Positions 1-7,826 of a stretch of DNA of 64,000 nt are shown one piece after another. Each line of letters starts with the position of its first letter. The stretch's first letter is position 1. The DNA lies in contig JAUYAB010000047.1 of assembly GCA_030693705.1 (NCBI GenBank), forward strand, positions 100,228-164,227. Direction: 5' to 3'. Source of the stretch: Ignavibacteria bacterium. Its GTDB lineage: Bacteria > Bacteroidota > Ignavibacteria > Ignavibacteriales > Ignavibacteriaceae. The notes below the pieces were generated by a model, which saw nothing but the letters and a program-made list of their open reading frames with translations, made no database searches and was not told where the DNA came from. The translations under genes were made by a program, and so were the position numbers.

Positions 1-17
1 AATAACTGCATACAAAC

Positions 18-39
18 AAAAATCGCCCGATACGGGCGA
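18..39 (-). terminator. Rho-independent terminator
   Basis: A 7-bp perfect stem (TCGCCCG / CGGGCGA) with a 3-nt loop is followed on the minus strand by five T residues. It lies about 125 bases beyond the stop of the minus-strand response regulator gene and probably ends that operon. The A-run on the other side could let it work in both directions. Confidence 0.65.
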
Positions 40-164
40 AAAATTACTTGTCAAAGTTAGCACTTATTTTATGAATTAGCAAGGGATTAAAAATTTTGCG
101 TTTAACTGACTTGAGGGACAAATGATAAACTTTTACACTAACCGTTAAAAAGTCTTATATCGGA

Positions 165-779
165 TTAAAATTCCTTCAACTCATTGATCTTGGCAACAAA
201 CTCTACCCGGTTTTTAACTTTGTGTTTTTTGAAGAGTTCCGTTAATATTTTTTCTACATATTTGGGTGAGAATTTAAGGTCGGCAGCTATTTCTTTGTTT
301 GAAGCTCCTTTTCTTAACTTGTCAACAACCTGGCGGGAAATGTCTGTACTATATTCTTCTTCTTCAAAAAGGAGCGACGTTACATATTTTCTAGTTTGCT
401 CTTGCTTTAAGCCGGCAACTTCATCCAGCTTATCTAAAATGTCTTCCGGTTTTTCTTTTGATTTGAATAAATAGGCATCAACAAAGGGATTTAACGCCTC
501 AAGCAGATATTTTTCTTCCTGGCTGGTTAGAACAATTATTTTTACCAGCGTGTCAGTTCTGCGAATTTCCCTTATGGCTTCTCCACCGCTAAAAATCGGC
601 ATTTTCAAATCGGCAATAATGATATCCGGAGAAAGTTGTTTCCACAACTTCAGCATTTCAATCCCGTTGGCAGCTTCGCCGACAACTTCATAAATATCCG
701 CACGTTCTCTTTCAATATCTCTTTTTAGATAAAAGCGGTGAAGCTGCTCATCTTCAGCTATGAGAATTTTTTTCTTCAT
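165..779 (-). CDS. LuxR/NarL-type response regulator
   Basis: 204-aa DNA-binding response regulator. Residues 1-120 form a CheY-like receiver: acidic pair E9-D10, phospho-acceptor D57 in the IIIADLKMP stretch, conserved T85 and K106. Residues from about 143 form a helix-turn-helix of the LuxR/GerE type (QVVDKLRKGASNKEIAADL). The protein should bind DNA when D57 is phosphorylated. It is the last gene of a minus-strand operon and its start overlaps the preceding 69-aa gene by 26 bases, so the two are likely translationally coupled. No histidine kinase is encoded in the operon or elsewhere in the window, so its kinase is unknown. The family call is secure; the target genes cannot be read from the sequence. 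Confidence 0.9.
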   Translation of the reverse strand: MKKKILIAEDEQLHRFYLKRDIERERADIYEVVGEAANGIEMLKLWKQLSPDIIIADLKMPIFSGGEAIREIRRTDTLVKIIVLTSQEEKYLLEALNPFVDAYLFKSKEKPEDILDKLDEVAGLKQEQTRKYVTSLLFEEEEYSTDISRQVVDKLRKGASNKEIAADLKFSPKYVEKILTELFKKHKVKNRVEFVAKINELKEF

Positions 780-963
780 TTTCCAGTTCCCTCTGTAGTA
801 ACAGAGTGTTTAATTGATTTTTTAAATCATGTATTTCATCTCTATGCTTGCGGTCTCGAATGATGAAATAAAAAAGAAGAATTATAAGTACCGAAATAAT
901 AAGTACGGCAAGTGCGATAAAGCTTAAATTTGCGCCAAGAGTTTCCTGCGATTGTAACAGCAT
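754..963 (-). CDS. Small membrane protein with coiled-coil tail
   Basis: 69-aa protein with one predicted transmembrane helix (about residues 13-35, rich in I, L, V and F). A charged, probably helical cytoplasmic tail follows (RDRKHRDEIHDLKNQLNTLL). This resembles the membrane anchor plus coiled-coil linker of a histidine kinase with no catalytic part, but I do not recognise a family. It overlaps the start of the response regulator gene by 26 bases. A role in bringing signals or partners to that regulator is inference from this coupling only. It could also be a decayed sensor remnant, although the frame is clean and overlaps a real gene in the usual operon manner. Confidence 0.6.
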   Translation of the reverse strand: MLLQSQETLGANLSFIALAVLIISVLIILLFYFIIRDRKHRDEIHDLKNQLNTLLLQRELENEEKNSHS

Positions 964-1056
964 ATCAAAAATTCCAAAAAAATGAGCACCAACTTATGAG
1001 AAAAAAACTAAAAATCTACCGCCACTATTATAACAATTGTACTCTGTTAATAAAAG

Positions 1057-1695
1057 TTATTTAAGAGCTTCGGCTAACATTTTTCTTTGCCTGTAATTTA
1101 ACACCACAGCGTATGTTAAAAGTAGATTTAAACTAAGCCCTGCAAAAACCATTAAACCAGATGGAAAATAAACGCTAAAAAGATTGAAAAATAAATGCAT
1201 CAGCGAAGCCATACATGTATAAATAAAAACACCTACAACAATATAAAAACGATCGTCTTTATAGAAAGGAATAAAATTTCTTGTGGTTATTTCTATAAGC
1301 ATCCTGGTTGAAAATAAGAACAAAAAGAAGTTTTGTACACTCATAGCTATCACCGGAAACTTCGAAAAATCCGTTAACAGAAAATTATCAAGAGCAACAT
1401 ATGTCCCAACTAAAGCTCCTGCTACTATCCAATATTTCCGATACCGGTTTTCCCATTGAAGTAGAATCAGAAAAAAAAGCAAAAATTCCATCGGGAAAAA
1501 GAAATGCCCAAACCAAACATTTCTAATGTGAAAAACCGCTGTGAAATGGGTTACTATTTCCGAAAGAAATGCAACAATGATATAAAGCAAGAATATCTTT
1601 TTTTCTTTTCCAATCTCTATTTTACTAAAAAGGAATAAAAAAAGTGAAAGAAAAAGAATGACGACTGAAATATTACTTAGAATTCCTAATTTCAT
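1057..1695 (-). CDS. Multi-pass integral membrane protein, unknown function
   Basis: 212-aa hydrophobic protein with about six or seven transmembrane segments separated by short charged loops (for example IEIGKEKK and QWENRYRKY). The C-terminus is basic (NYRQRKMLAEALK) and probably cytoplasmic. I see no catalytic motif and no transporter signature. It starts 11 bases after the stop of the 127-aa gene upstream and lies 93 bases before the 69-aa gene, so it belongs to the response regulator operon. The size and layout resemble the 7TM input modules fused to signalling domains in other bacteria, so a sensory role is a reasonable guess, but it is inference. Function unknown. Confidence 0.7.
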   Translation of the reverse strand: MKLGILSNISVVILFLSLFLFLFSKIEIGKEKKIFLLYIIVAFLSEIVTHFTAVFHIRNVWFGHFFFPMEFLLFFLILLQWENRYRKYWIVAGALVGTYVALDNFLLTDFSKFPVIAMSVQNFFLFLFSTRMLIEITTRNFIPFYKDDRFYIVVGVFIYTCMASLMHLFFNLFSVYFPSGLMVFAGLSLNLLLTYAVVLNYRQRKMLAEALK

Positions 1696-1706
1696 TTTTC
1701 ATTATT

Positions 1707-2090
1707 TCAATAACAATTTGGTGGACATGGTTCTGAAAACTCTAAAATAAATTCTCCGTTTTTTAAATCAACTACATTGTTTCTAATTTCAACAACCGTA
1801 ATTTGATCTTTGCCGAGAGTAATTAACTCATTTACTTTTGTTACCGTATAGACATGAAAAACGAGATCCGGGGATGGTGCTTTCGTATTCAAGGAGAGAA
1901 TTATTCTCCCTGCACCCGCAACAAAAAGTTCAGCATTTTCTTCAGCGAACATTATTACCCTTCCCGCCTTCTGGCAGTAAGCAAGTAAATCATTTGTGTT
2001 TAGCTGATATGATGTGATAACAGCTCCGAAAAGATTTTCTCCATCCGTTGCGGAGACTATTTTTCCGTATTCATTGGTGTTCTGTGCCAT
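1707..2090 (-). CDS. Small Cys-tailed hypothetical protein
   Basis: 127-aa protein, first gene of the response regulator operon. The start at 2090 is chosen because GGAG lies seven bases upstream and the protein then begins MAQNTNEYGK. A longer in-frame reading back to 2246 would translate the palindromic repeat array into SRDIPT repeats and is very unlikely. The protein looks like a compact, mainly beta fold without signal peptide or membrane helix, and ends in a Cys-Pro motif (EPCPPNCY). The two terminal cysteines could form a disulfide or bind a metal or cofactor. I do not recognise the family. Neighbouring membrane proteins and a regulator suggest a signalling role, but nothing in the sequence shows it directly. 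Confidence 0.7.
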   Translation of the reverse strand: MAQNTNEYGKIVSATDGENLFGAVITSYQLNTNDLLAYCQKAGRVIMFAEENAELFVAGAGRIILSLNTKAPSPDLVFHVYTVTKVNELITLGKDQITVVEIRNNVVDLKNGEFILEFSEPCPPNCY

Positions 2091-2183
2091 TTTAAACTCC
2101 AAATTTATGCAAACGTAAAATAGTGAAGAATTTGCAATAAAAACAAACTTTTTGTTTTTCCTTCTCAGATTAGGAGAATATTT

Positions 2184-2287
2184 AGTAGGGATATCCCTAC
2201 TATTAGTAGGGATATCCCTACTGCCAGTAGGGATATCCCTACTCATTTTTAGGGGTTTCCCTACTCATTTTTAGGGATTTCCCTACT
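2184..2287. repeat. Five-unit 21-22 bp palindromic repeat array
   Basis: Three perfect copies of the 18-bp palindrome AGTAGGGATATCCCTACT lie at 2184-2201, 2205-2222 and 2226-2243, spaced exactly 21 bases apart. Two degenerate copies follow at 2248-2265 and 2270-2287, in which the right half is kept and the left half has drifted. The array sits about 95 bases upstream of the start of the response regulator operon. It could be a multi-site operator, a cruciform-forming array, or a neutral repeat expansion. It is open in frame as SRDIPT heptads, which explains the spurious N-terminal extension of the gene next to it. Confidence 0.9.
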
Positions 2288-2404
2288 GTTTTTTACTCTT
2301 TTTATTTCGTTTATTTGTGCGGACAAAAAAACAAATAAATGTCCACTTGCTTGAGTGGGCGTGGGAGAAGAAAAAAATGCAAGTCTCTAGTTGGGTTCAA
2401 AATA

Positions 2405-2443
2405 ACCGGTTTAATTTATTTATAGATTAAACCGGCTTTTTTT
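2405..2443 (+). terminator. Rho-independent terminator
   Basis: Ten-base stem CCGGTTTAAT / ATTAAACCGG with a 10-base loop, followed by C and a run of seven T. It points along the plus strand although no plus-strand gene precedes it in the window, so it suggests a short plus-strand transcript starting somewhere after about 2290. Confidence 0.7.
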
Positions 2444-2566
2444 GCTTTGAACAAAGGGCTTATTTCTTGAGTTGTCAATGACCATTTTATGACAGTCATT
2501 ATCACTGAAGTAAAGTAACAATTAAAAAAGGAATTCGTGAAACGTTTTCTTAACATAGTTGGCACG

Positions 2567-2582
2567 ATCCGCCGCGGCGGAT
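2567..2582. repeat. Palindromic micro-element ATCCGCC...GGCGGAT
   Basis: Perfect 16-bp palindrome ATCCGCCGCGGCGGAT in intergenic DNA. Related palindromes occur at 8067-8081, 10614-10628, 20524-20539, 46935-46949 and, imperfectly, near 63922-63934. They share TCCGCC and GGCGGA arms and differ in the centre. Its high GC content stands out from the AT-rich surroundings. Confidence 0.75.
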
Positions 2583-2766
2583 TACTCTCTCTCAGCGGCG
2601 GTGGAAGGGAAAGATGCTGGTAAATGTATTCTTCCTTTTACTTCCCCTCTTTTATGAAACTCCCGAAGTTTTTATACAAATATTCATTCAATTATTCAAC
2701 CTCTCTTTCATACACCAAAACTACCCGACCGGTTTCATATAACTTAGCTAAAGAAAAAGTTGTTAT

Positions 2767-2790
2767 CTCCCGCGCAAAAAGCGCCGGGAG
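2767..2790 (+). promoter_or_regulatory. GC-rich hairpin upstream of a cargo gene
   Basis: CTCCCGCGC pairs with GCGCCGGGAG around an A-rich loop with one bulged base. It ends 30 bases before the GTG start of the secreted-protein gene at 2821. It could be a 5' leader stem affecting translation or stability, or the end of an upstream small transcript; there is no strong T-run. Confidence 0.4.
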
Positions 2791-2820
2791 CTTTCCCTAA
2801 ATATTTTTAAGGTATTAAAA

Positions 2821-4572
2821 GTGAAAAAAATATTGGTTTGTTGTTTGTTGGTAATAGTTAGTTGTTTTTCGTTTGCGCAGCAAAGCAAACAAGAAAAACT
2901 ACAGCAGTTAAAAACCCGTGAGGATATTAAAGTAACTGAGGTAGAAAAAGATATATTAAAACTTGAATACCGAAACAGTAAAACGCTCTATAAAAACATA
3001 GGTGAGTACCAACCGCCAACCAACAACAGCTTACAAAAAACAACCTATTCTCCAACATACGACAGCACAATAATTGACCTTACAACAATAGACACAACTC
3101 TTTATTACCAAAAGTACAGCTATTGGCAAGAAGTACCTCTTGGTAATTTTCGCACGTTACTGGTAGGTGATGTAAACAAAAACGGAAGACCTGAACTGTA
3201 CGGACAAATGAAAGACTATTGGACTGATTATACTGATATTATGGCTTTTGAAATGGATGCAAATGGTAAATTCAAATCTGTTTACAAGTATGATAGTACA
3301 GTCATTGCCGGAAATATTTACGATGTTGATAAAGATGGGATGGAAGAACTTAGATTGGAACGAAACAACACATACGTTCTTCCGGGAAAATCATTTCCTT
3401 TTTATAAAAAAGGTTCTGCTACTACGCTTGCAACAGAGGTATCTTTCATCTTTGCGCCAAATGATACACTTTTTCAACAGAATGATAATTACTTTGGAGA
3501 TTGGGATGGTGATTCAACAACGGATCAAGTATTTATAACGCCAACATATTTCATAAATTTTTATGAGTATGATCCGGCATTAAAAAATTTTGATTCGGTT
3601 CTCGTTTACGATCACCGAAGTGTTGATGTGTATTTTGGCGGGTTTTCAATCGGAGATTTCGACCAGGACGGTAAAACAGAATTTCTTGCGGGCAGCCCTC
3701 ACGGAAAAGTTCTTTCTTTTGAAAATGCCGGCAATAATTCTTATGCGCCAAATTGGGAAGGAAAAGTTGAAACATATAATGCCTACCTTTGCGCTGAAAC
3801 CAATGACGTTGACGGTAACGGCAAAAAAGAAATCTGGATAGGCGGTGATATGTTTTATAACGGACTTGGGATAACAAGGATATCCCTCTTTGAAGCTGAC
3901 GGAAACGATAGTTATCAGGTAGTCGGGAAAATTGACATTCTTGGCATCTTCTCATGGGATGCCGGAAATATCCAGGTGATTGATGTTGACAAAGACGGTA
4001 AAGAGGAAGTGTTACTCGGGTTAGACCAAACAGTAGTTATTCTAAAGTTCAACGGAAGTAAAAATCATCAGACTTATGAACTTTTCTATTTCAAGCAGAA
4101 CAATTTGGAAAATAATATGGGTTACTATGGTGGAAATCTTTTTAATTTAATTGATGATGAGCGTGATGAACTTTTAATAAACATGTGGAATATTGTCCCG
4201 AATGTTGGTATTAGATGGTTTAACTGGATTTATAAACCAAACTTTGTCGTTTCTGTTAGCAATGAGCAGAACATCATACCGAAAGAATTTTCATTATCGC
4301 CAAATTACCCAAACCCGTTTAACCCTCAAACAAAAGTTAAGTATGAAATAGCGGTAAACTCAATCGTATCAATAAATATCTATAATATTTTAGGGAAAGA
4401 AATAACAACGCTCGTAGAAAAAGAACAAACTCCCGGCAGTTATCAAATAAACTGGGAAGCAAAAGACAGCGAAGGGAAACTACTTCCTTCAGGCGTGTAT
4501 TTAATCAGGTTATCCGCAAACGGGAAAGTTGTTAATTACACTAAAACAGTAAAAGCAATTCTAATTAAATAA
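2821..4572 (+). CDS. Secreted FG-GAP/VCBS-like repeat protein with type IX sorting tail
   Basis: 583 aa starting at GTG, with AAGG about eight bases upstream. An N-terminal signal peptide (MKKILVCCLLVIVSCFSFAQ) is followed by a beta-propeller-like region. Aspartate-rich calcium-binding-type loops recur in it: DVNKNGRPE, DVDKDGMEE, DFDQDGKTE, DVDGNGKKE and DVDKDGKEE, typical of FG-GAP/VCBS repeats. The last ~100 residues (from about 485) are a type IX C-terminal sorting domain with SPNYPNPFNPQTK, a GSYQINWEAKD strand and a final PSGVYLIRL strand. The protein is expected to cross the outer membrane through the type IX system and be released or anchored. It lies 33 bases upstream of a second cargo gene and may be cotranscribed with it. 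The ligand is unknown. Confidence 0.88.
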   Translation: MKKILVCCLLVIVSCFSFAQQSKQEKLQQLKTREDIKVTEVEKDILKLEYRNSKTLYKNIGEYQPPTNNSLQKTTYSPTYDSTIIDLTTIDTTLYYQKYSYWQEVPLGNFRTLLVGDVNKNGRPELYGQMKDYWTDYTDIMAFEMDANGKFKSVYKYDSTVIAGNIYDVDKDGMEELRLERNNTYVLPGKSFPFYKKGSATTLATEVSFIFAPNDTLFQQNDNYFGDWDGDSTTDQVFITPTYFINFYEYDPALKNFDSVLVYDHRSVDVYFGGFSIGDFDQDGKTEFLAGSPHGKVLSFENAGNNSYAPNWEGKVETYNAYLCAETNDVDGNGKKEIWIGGDMFYNGLGITRISLFEADGNDSYQVVGKIDILGIFSWDAGNIQVIDVDKDGKEEVLLGLDQTVVILKFNGSKNHQTYELFYFKQNNLENNMGYYGGNLFNLIDDERDELLINMWNIVPNVGIRWFNWIYKPNFVVSVSNEQNIIPKEFSLSPNYPNPFNPQTKVKYEIAVNSIVSINIYNILGKEITTLVEKEQTPGSYQINWEAKDSEGKLLPSGVYLIRLSANGKVVNYTKTVKAILIK

Positions 4573-4605
4573 AAATTGAACTTAAAAATTATAAAGGATT
4601 AATCA

Positions 4606-6312
4606 ATGAAAAAGATATTAGTGCTATTTATGATTTTGACCACGTACATTTTTTCTCAAAGCTGGAACGATATAGTAACAACCAGCATTAGCGAATCGAA
4701 CATGACTAAGATGGATTTGTTTACGAATAAAGACGGTAACCATGTTATAACACAGAATACAAATTCTTCAAATTCGATAAAATACTATTTGCTTAATAGC
4801 GCCGGGACTACAGTGATTAGAAGCGCTACAATTGAAACAGAAGGAAGCGCTTTATTCCCGAATATTTCAGGCGATAATAATAAAGTTTATTTGGTTTATA
4901 AACTTGGTACTAATCTAAAGGCTAAAGAGTCAACAGACGCCGGAGCTTCATGGTCAACAATCAGTATCGCTCCACTTTCAATCGGCAGCAATACTTGCAA
5001 CGGGGTTGATATTGTTTATGATTATCAAGGGCTTCATGTAGTCTATGCAACACAAGATAGTTATCCCGATTATGAAACACATTACTACAAGCTTAACTCC
5101 AGCAATGCTTGGGTAGATTACAAAAATGTAACTGATGGCGCTGAAGTAGGTGGTTTCCCCACAGTTTCAGTTTCTGCAAATAGAGTTCACGTTGCTTATA
5201 ATACAGGTCATGAATCTCCTGTTAGTAATAATGGGATTGCAAAAAGTAGAGACAAAAATAATACCACATGGGAAACTGCACAGACTGTTAATTCCAGTTC
5301 TTCAAATGAAAGAATTCATGCAGGTTCATCAAAACTTTTTGATTTCTACTATAAGTTTGAAGGAACTTCCTTTAAACTTTGTTCAAAAACAAGAGACTTG
5401 AGCGGAACAACATGGTCAACAGAAAGTATTTTGCAGACCGGTTCAGATGTAAATGATATTGTTTCTGCAACTACTACTTCAGACGGTAAAACACATATTG
5501 TTTATTCCGGAACAAACAATAACGAGGTTTATAGAAGTTATGATGGTAGCGCCTGGAGCTCAGAGTATTCATTTGGTTATCCAACTAATACGGAGATACC
5601 AATAATTTCATCTGCCGGGAATGACTTATTTATAACCTTACGCAATGCATATCATAGTGGTATTCAATACCGCCAGTATGATGCGATTCCGGTTGCACCA
5701 TATGCTCCAAGTACAGCTTGGAATGCTAATAATTATGCAGTAGTAACCTGGCCGGCAAATATGGAGCCTGATATTGCATCCTATAAAGTTTACAAAATGA
5801 TTGAACAGACTGGATGGGGATGTATGGCAACGATAAATTACAGTTTAAATACTCCAAGTTACTCATGGGTTGATGAGGCTACAACGCTGGGAGGAAGGTT
5901 CGATACCAAATATAATATCTATTATAAAGTTTTGGCAAAGGATATTGCTAACCATGAATCTAATTATAGTCCCACAACAACAATTTATGGGAAAACGGAT
6001 TTCTTTCAGAAAAAAAATGGAGAAGGAAACCAAACCGAAGTTAAAGAATATGGTTTACAGCAAAACTACCCGAATCCGTTTAACCCGAGCACAGAAATAA
6101 ATTATCAAATACCCTCAAAAGGATTTGTCACCCTAAAAGTTTATGATGTTCTCGGTAATGAGGTTTCAACTCTAGTAAACGAATGGCAAGAAGCCGGAAG
6201 TTATAACGCACAGTTTACTACAAGTGGTAAACATCTTGCAAGCGGAATGTACTTCTACACCTTAAATGCTGGTAAATTTACGGATACGAAGAAGCTTATT
6301 TTAATGAAATAA
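4606..6312 (+). CDS. Secreted BNR-like propeller protein with type IX sorting tail
   Basis: 568 aa with a signal peptide (MKKILVLFMILTTYIFSQ) and good spacing to AAAGGATT upstream. The body (about residues 20-360) contains repeated short strands of the exo-sialidase/BNR type, such as STDAGASWSTI and SRDKNNTTWETA, and probably folds as a beta-propeller. A fibronectin-like segment follows (about 360-465, containing YAVVTWPANMEPDIASYKVY). A type IX sorting domain begins near 480 (QQNYPNPFNPST) and ends with GMYFYTLNAG and KKLILMK. No sialidase Asp-box cluster is perfect, so enzymatic activity is doubtful and a binding role is equally possible. It follows the FG-GAP cargo gene by 33 bases and is followed by a strong terminator. 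Confidence 0.85.
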   Translation: MKKILVLFMILTTYIFSQSWNDIVTTSISESNMTKMDLFTNKDGNHVITQNTNSSNSIKYYLLNSAGTTVIRSATIETEGSALFPNISGDNNKVYLVYKLGTNLKAKESTDAGASWSTISIAPLSIGSNTCNGVDIVYDYQGLHVVYATQDSYPDYETHYYKLNSSNAWVDYKNVTDGAEVGGFPTVSVSANRVHVAYNTGHESPVSNNGIAKSRDKNNTTWETAQTVNSSSSNERIHAGSSKLFDFYYKFEGTSFKLCSKTRDLSGTTWSTESILQTGSDVNDIVSATTTSDGKTHIVYSGTNNNEVYRSYDGSAWSSEYSFGYPTNTEIPIISSAGNDLFITLRNAYHSGIQYRQYDAIPVAPYAPSTAWNANNYAVVTWPANMEPDIASYKVYKMIEQTGWGCMATINYSLNTPSYSWVDEATTLGGRFDTKYNIYYKVLAKDIANHESNYSPTTTIYGKTDFFQKKNGEGNQTEVKEYGLQQNYPNPFNPSTEINYQIPSKGFVTLKVYDVLGNEVSTLVNEWQEAGSYNAQFTTSGKHLASGMYFYTLNAGKFTDTKKLILMK

Positions 6313-6314
6313 AA

Positions 6315-6369
6315 ACCTCACTCTTTCCCTCTCCTTAATAAGGAGAGGGACTAAGGGAGAGGTCTTTTT
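6315..6369 (+). terminator. Rho-independent terminator with long stem
   Basis: Inner stem CCCTCTCCTT (6327-6336) pairs with AAGGAGAGGG (6340-6349). An outer ACCTC / GAGGT stem and a CTTTTT tail follow the two cargo genes. The CCCTCTCC...GGAGAGGG design resembles dispersed repeats seen in many bacterial genomes, so it may be a repeat recruited as a terminator. Confidence 0.75.
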
Positions 6370-6476
6370 CATGGTTATTAAGATTCATTCATTTATAGAG
6401 AGAAATAAATTTAACCACCTTTTGTAATTGTACAATTAAGTTCTTTCATTTAATCACATTCATAGGAGTATTTTTC

Positions 6477-7214
6477 ATGGCACAACAAGAAACCGGTCAT
6501 GCAAAGAATGTAGCAAACTTTGAAGACCTTATTTCCTTTTGCGTTGGTTGCGGCGCAAGCTACAACCCATCCAAAGATTCAATCAAACTCTCTGCATTAA
6601 CCACCCTCCATACCGAAGCGAAGAACAAAACTGCTGCGGTAAACACAGCGCAAACCGCCTGGTCAAATGCTATAGGGGCAAGAGAAATTCTTTTTAATCC
6701 CTTAAGTACATTCATCACCCGCGTAGTTAACGCGCTGGAGGCATGCGATGTACCGGAACCAATTGTTGATAACGCAAAAACCATAACAAGAAAGATTCAA
6801 GGAAGAAGAGCTAATCCTAAAAATTCTCCTCCCCCCGCGGACCCAAAACTCCCTGCGGAAGAGACTCCCAAAAACATTTCAGCATCGCAAATGGGCTTTG
6901 ATAACAGGATAGCACACTTAGACAAACTCATCGTACTGCTTTCAGCCCAAACCGGATACGCTCCAAACGAACCGGAATTGACAACAGCAGCGCTAACAAC
7001 CCTCCACGCAAATATGAAATCCGCTAATAGTCTGGCGATAAATACTTTCACAACATTAAGCAATGCTCGGGTAGAAAGAGACAAAACTCTTTATCAAGAA
7101 AAAACCGGATTAGTTCCCATAGCCGGTGAGGTAAAAAAATATGTTAAAAGCGTATTTGGAGCCACAAGTCCCCAATGCAAACAATTAACCGGCTTAAAAT
7201 TTACCGAACTTTAG
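6477..7214 (+). CDS. Internally duplicated hypothetical protein
   Basis: 245 aa, preceded by TAGGAG. There is no signal peptide or membrane helix. The protein has two homologous halves. Residues ~15-85 contain FEDLISFCVGCGASYNPS, LSALTTLHTEAKNKTAAVNT and SNAIGARE. Residues ~138-215 contain FDNRIAHLDKLIVLLSAQTG, TAALTTLHANMKSANSLAIN and SNARVERDKTLY. Each half reads as a helical hairpin or bundle, joined by a Pro-rich linker (NSPPPADPKLPAEETP). A tail with VKKYVKSVFGATSPQCKQL follows. I have the impression of a Bacteroidota-wide family of unknown function but cannot confirm it. It stands alone between two terminators, next to a 21-bp tandem repeat. No function is assigned. Confidence 0.75.
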   Translation: MAQQETGHAKNVANFEDLISFCVGCGASYNPSKDSIKLSALTTLHTEAKNKTAAVNTAQTAWSNAIGAREILFNPLSTFITRVVNALEACDVPEPIVDNAKTITRKIQGRRANPKNSPPPADPKLPAEETPKNISASQMGFDNRIAHLDKLIVLLSAQTGYAPNEPELTTAALTTLHANMKSANSLAINTFTTLSNARVERDKTLYQEKTGLVPIAGEVKKYVKSVFGATSPQCKQLTGLKFTEL

Positions 7215-7231
7215 AAGTGATCTTTAAGAAA

Positions 7232-7267
7232 GAAGCCGCCTCTATCTAAAAGGCGGCTTCTCTATTT
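7232..7267 (+). terminator. Rho-independent terminator
   Basis: Ten-base perfect stem GAAGCCGCCT / AGGCGGCTTC with a 9-base loop, followed by TCTATTTT. It lies 17 bases after the stop of the internally duplicated protein gene. Confidence 0.85.
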
Positions 7268-7284
7268 TGGGTACAAGCTTCCGT

Positions 7285-7536
7285 AAAAATGAAACAGCCT
7301 CCCCGATTATTGATTCTTGCTCCTAAATAATTAAAACTCCCTACTGCAAAGTTAAAATTTGCTGCTGTAAAGTTGAGACTTCCTACTGCATAACTAAAAC
7401 TCACTGCCGTAAAGTTGAAACTCTGCTCAGTAGAAATGAAATACCGGTCTGTAAAAGTAAAACACCCATCCCGAATGTTGCAGCTCACAGCCGAAAAGAT
7501 GAAATAGACACCAGTAACTTGAAATCTCTTTCCCAA
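7285..7536. repeat. Twelve-unit degenerate 21-bp tandem repeat
   Basis: Units of exactly 21 bases begin at 7285, 7306, 7327, 7348, 7369, 7390, 7411, 7432, 7453, 7474, 7495 and 7516. The plus-strand consensus is close to AAAGTTGAAACTCCCTACTG plus one base. Because 21 is a multiple of three, the minus strand stays open for 96 codons with heptads resembling TAVSFNF, from a TTG with no convincing ribosome-binding site. The plus strand is also largely open as KVETxxC-like heptads. It is either a decayed heptad-repeat gene or a non-coding tandem array; I do not call it a gene. The 290 bases after it hold only a small CCGATTC/GAATCG inverted repeat near 7611-7626. Confidence 0.8.
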
Positions 7537-7826
7537 AAGCCTTAAAACAGCCTAAAAACAGAGTTATTCCTCCATTTACCCATAAAAGCATGAAACGGAT
7601 AATTACATAGCCGATTCAGAGAATCGACTTACTATCTCTACCATTTGTTCGTTCGAGTTAACCAATGCTTTTAAACAGATCAACCTTCGGGATAGATTTT
7701 GTTATCTCATCCAGCCACTTGTGTATTAAAAGGTTGAATGAAAAATAGTAAAAGAAAGTCGCCTATTCTCAAATTTTTTTACACGGTTTGCGTAATTTTA
7801 CAGAAAAGAAAAATATTGAAAACTAC

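Larger units (their letters stand above)
2288..2820 (+). other. Intergenic region with hairpins, no clear gene
   Basis: This 533-base gap between divergent genes holds no convincing long coding region. It contains a short hairpin near 2341-2360 (GTCCACT / AGTGGGC), a 17-codon frame from 2378 preceded by GGGAGAAG, a strong terminator (listed separately), a 16-bp palindrome at 2567-2582 and a hairpin at 2767-2790. The hairpin plus terminator layout would fit a small RNA of about 100 bases transcribed on the plus strand, but no known RNA family is recognised. Confidence 0.4.

Noticed and set aside
1707..2246. Extended 179-aa reading of the Cys-tailed gene with SRDIPT repeats
   Set aside because: The extension translates a palindromic DNA array and an AT-rich leader. 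The internal ATG at 2090 has a proper GGAG site and a normal protein start.
2184..2287. CRISPR array
   Set aside because: Units are 18-bp palindromes separated by only three or four bases; there are no spacers and no cas genes.
2370..2445. tRNA or tmRNA gene near a GGGTTCAAA sequence
   Set aside because: The T-loop-like string is not flanked by a cloverleaf or acceptor stem, and no CCA end or tag frame is visible.
7246..7536. 96-codon minus-strand frame of TAVSFNF heptads as a protein gene
   Set aside because: It begins at TTG without a ribosome-binding site, runs through the terminator of the neighbouring gene and is explained by a 21-bp tandem repeat whose period keeps frames open.
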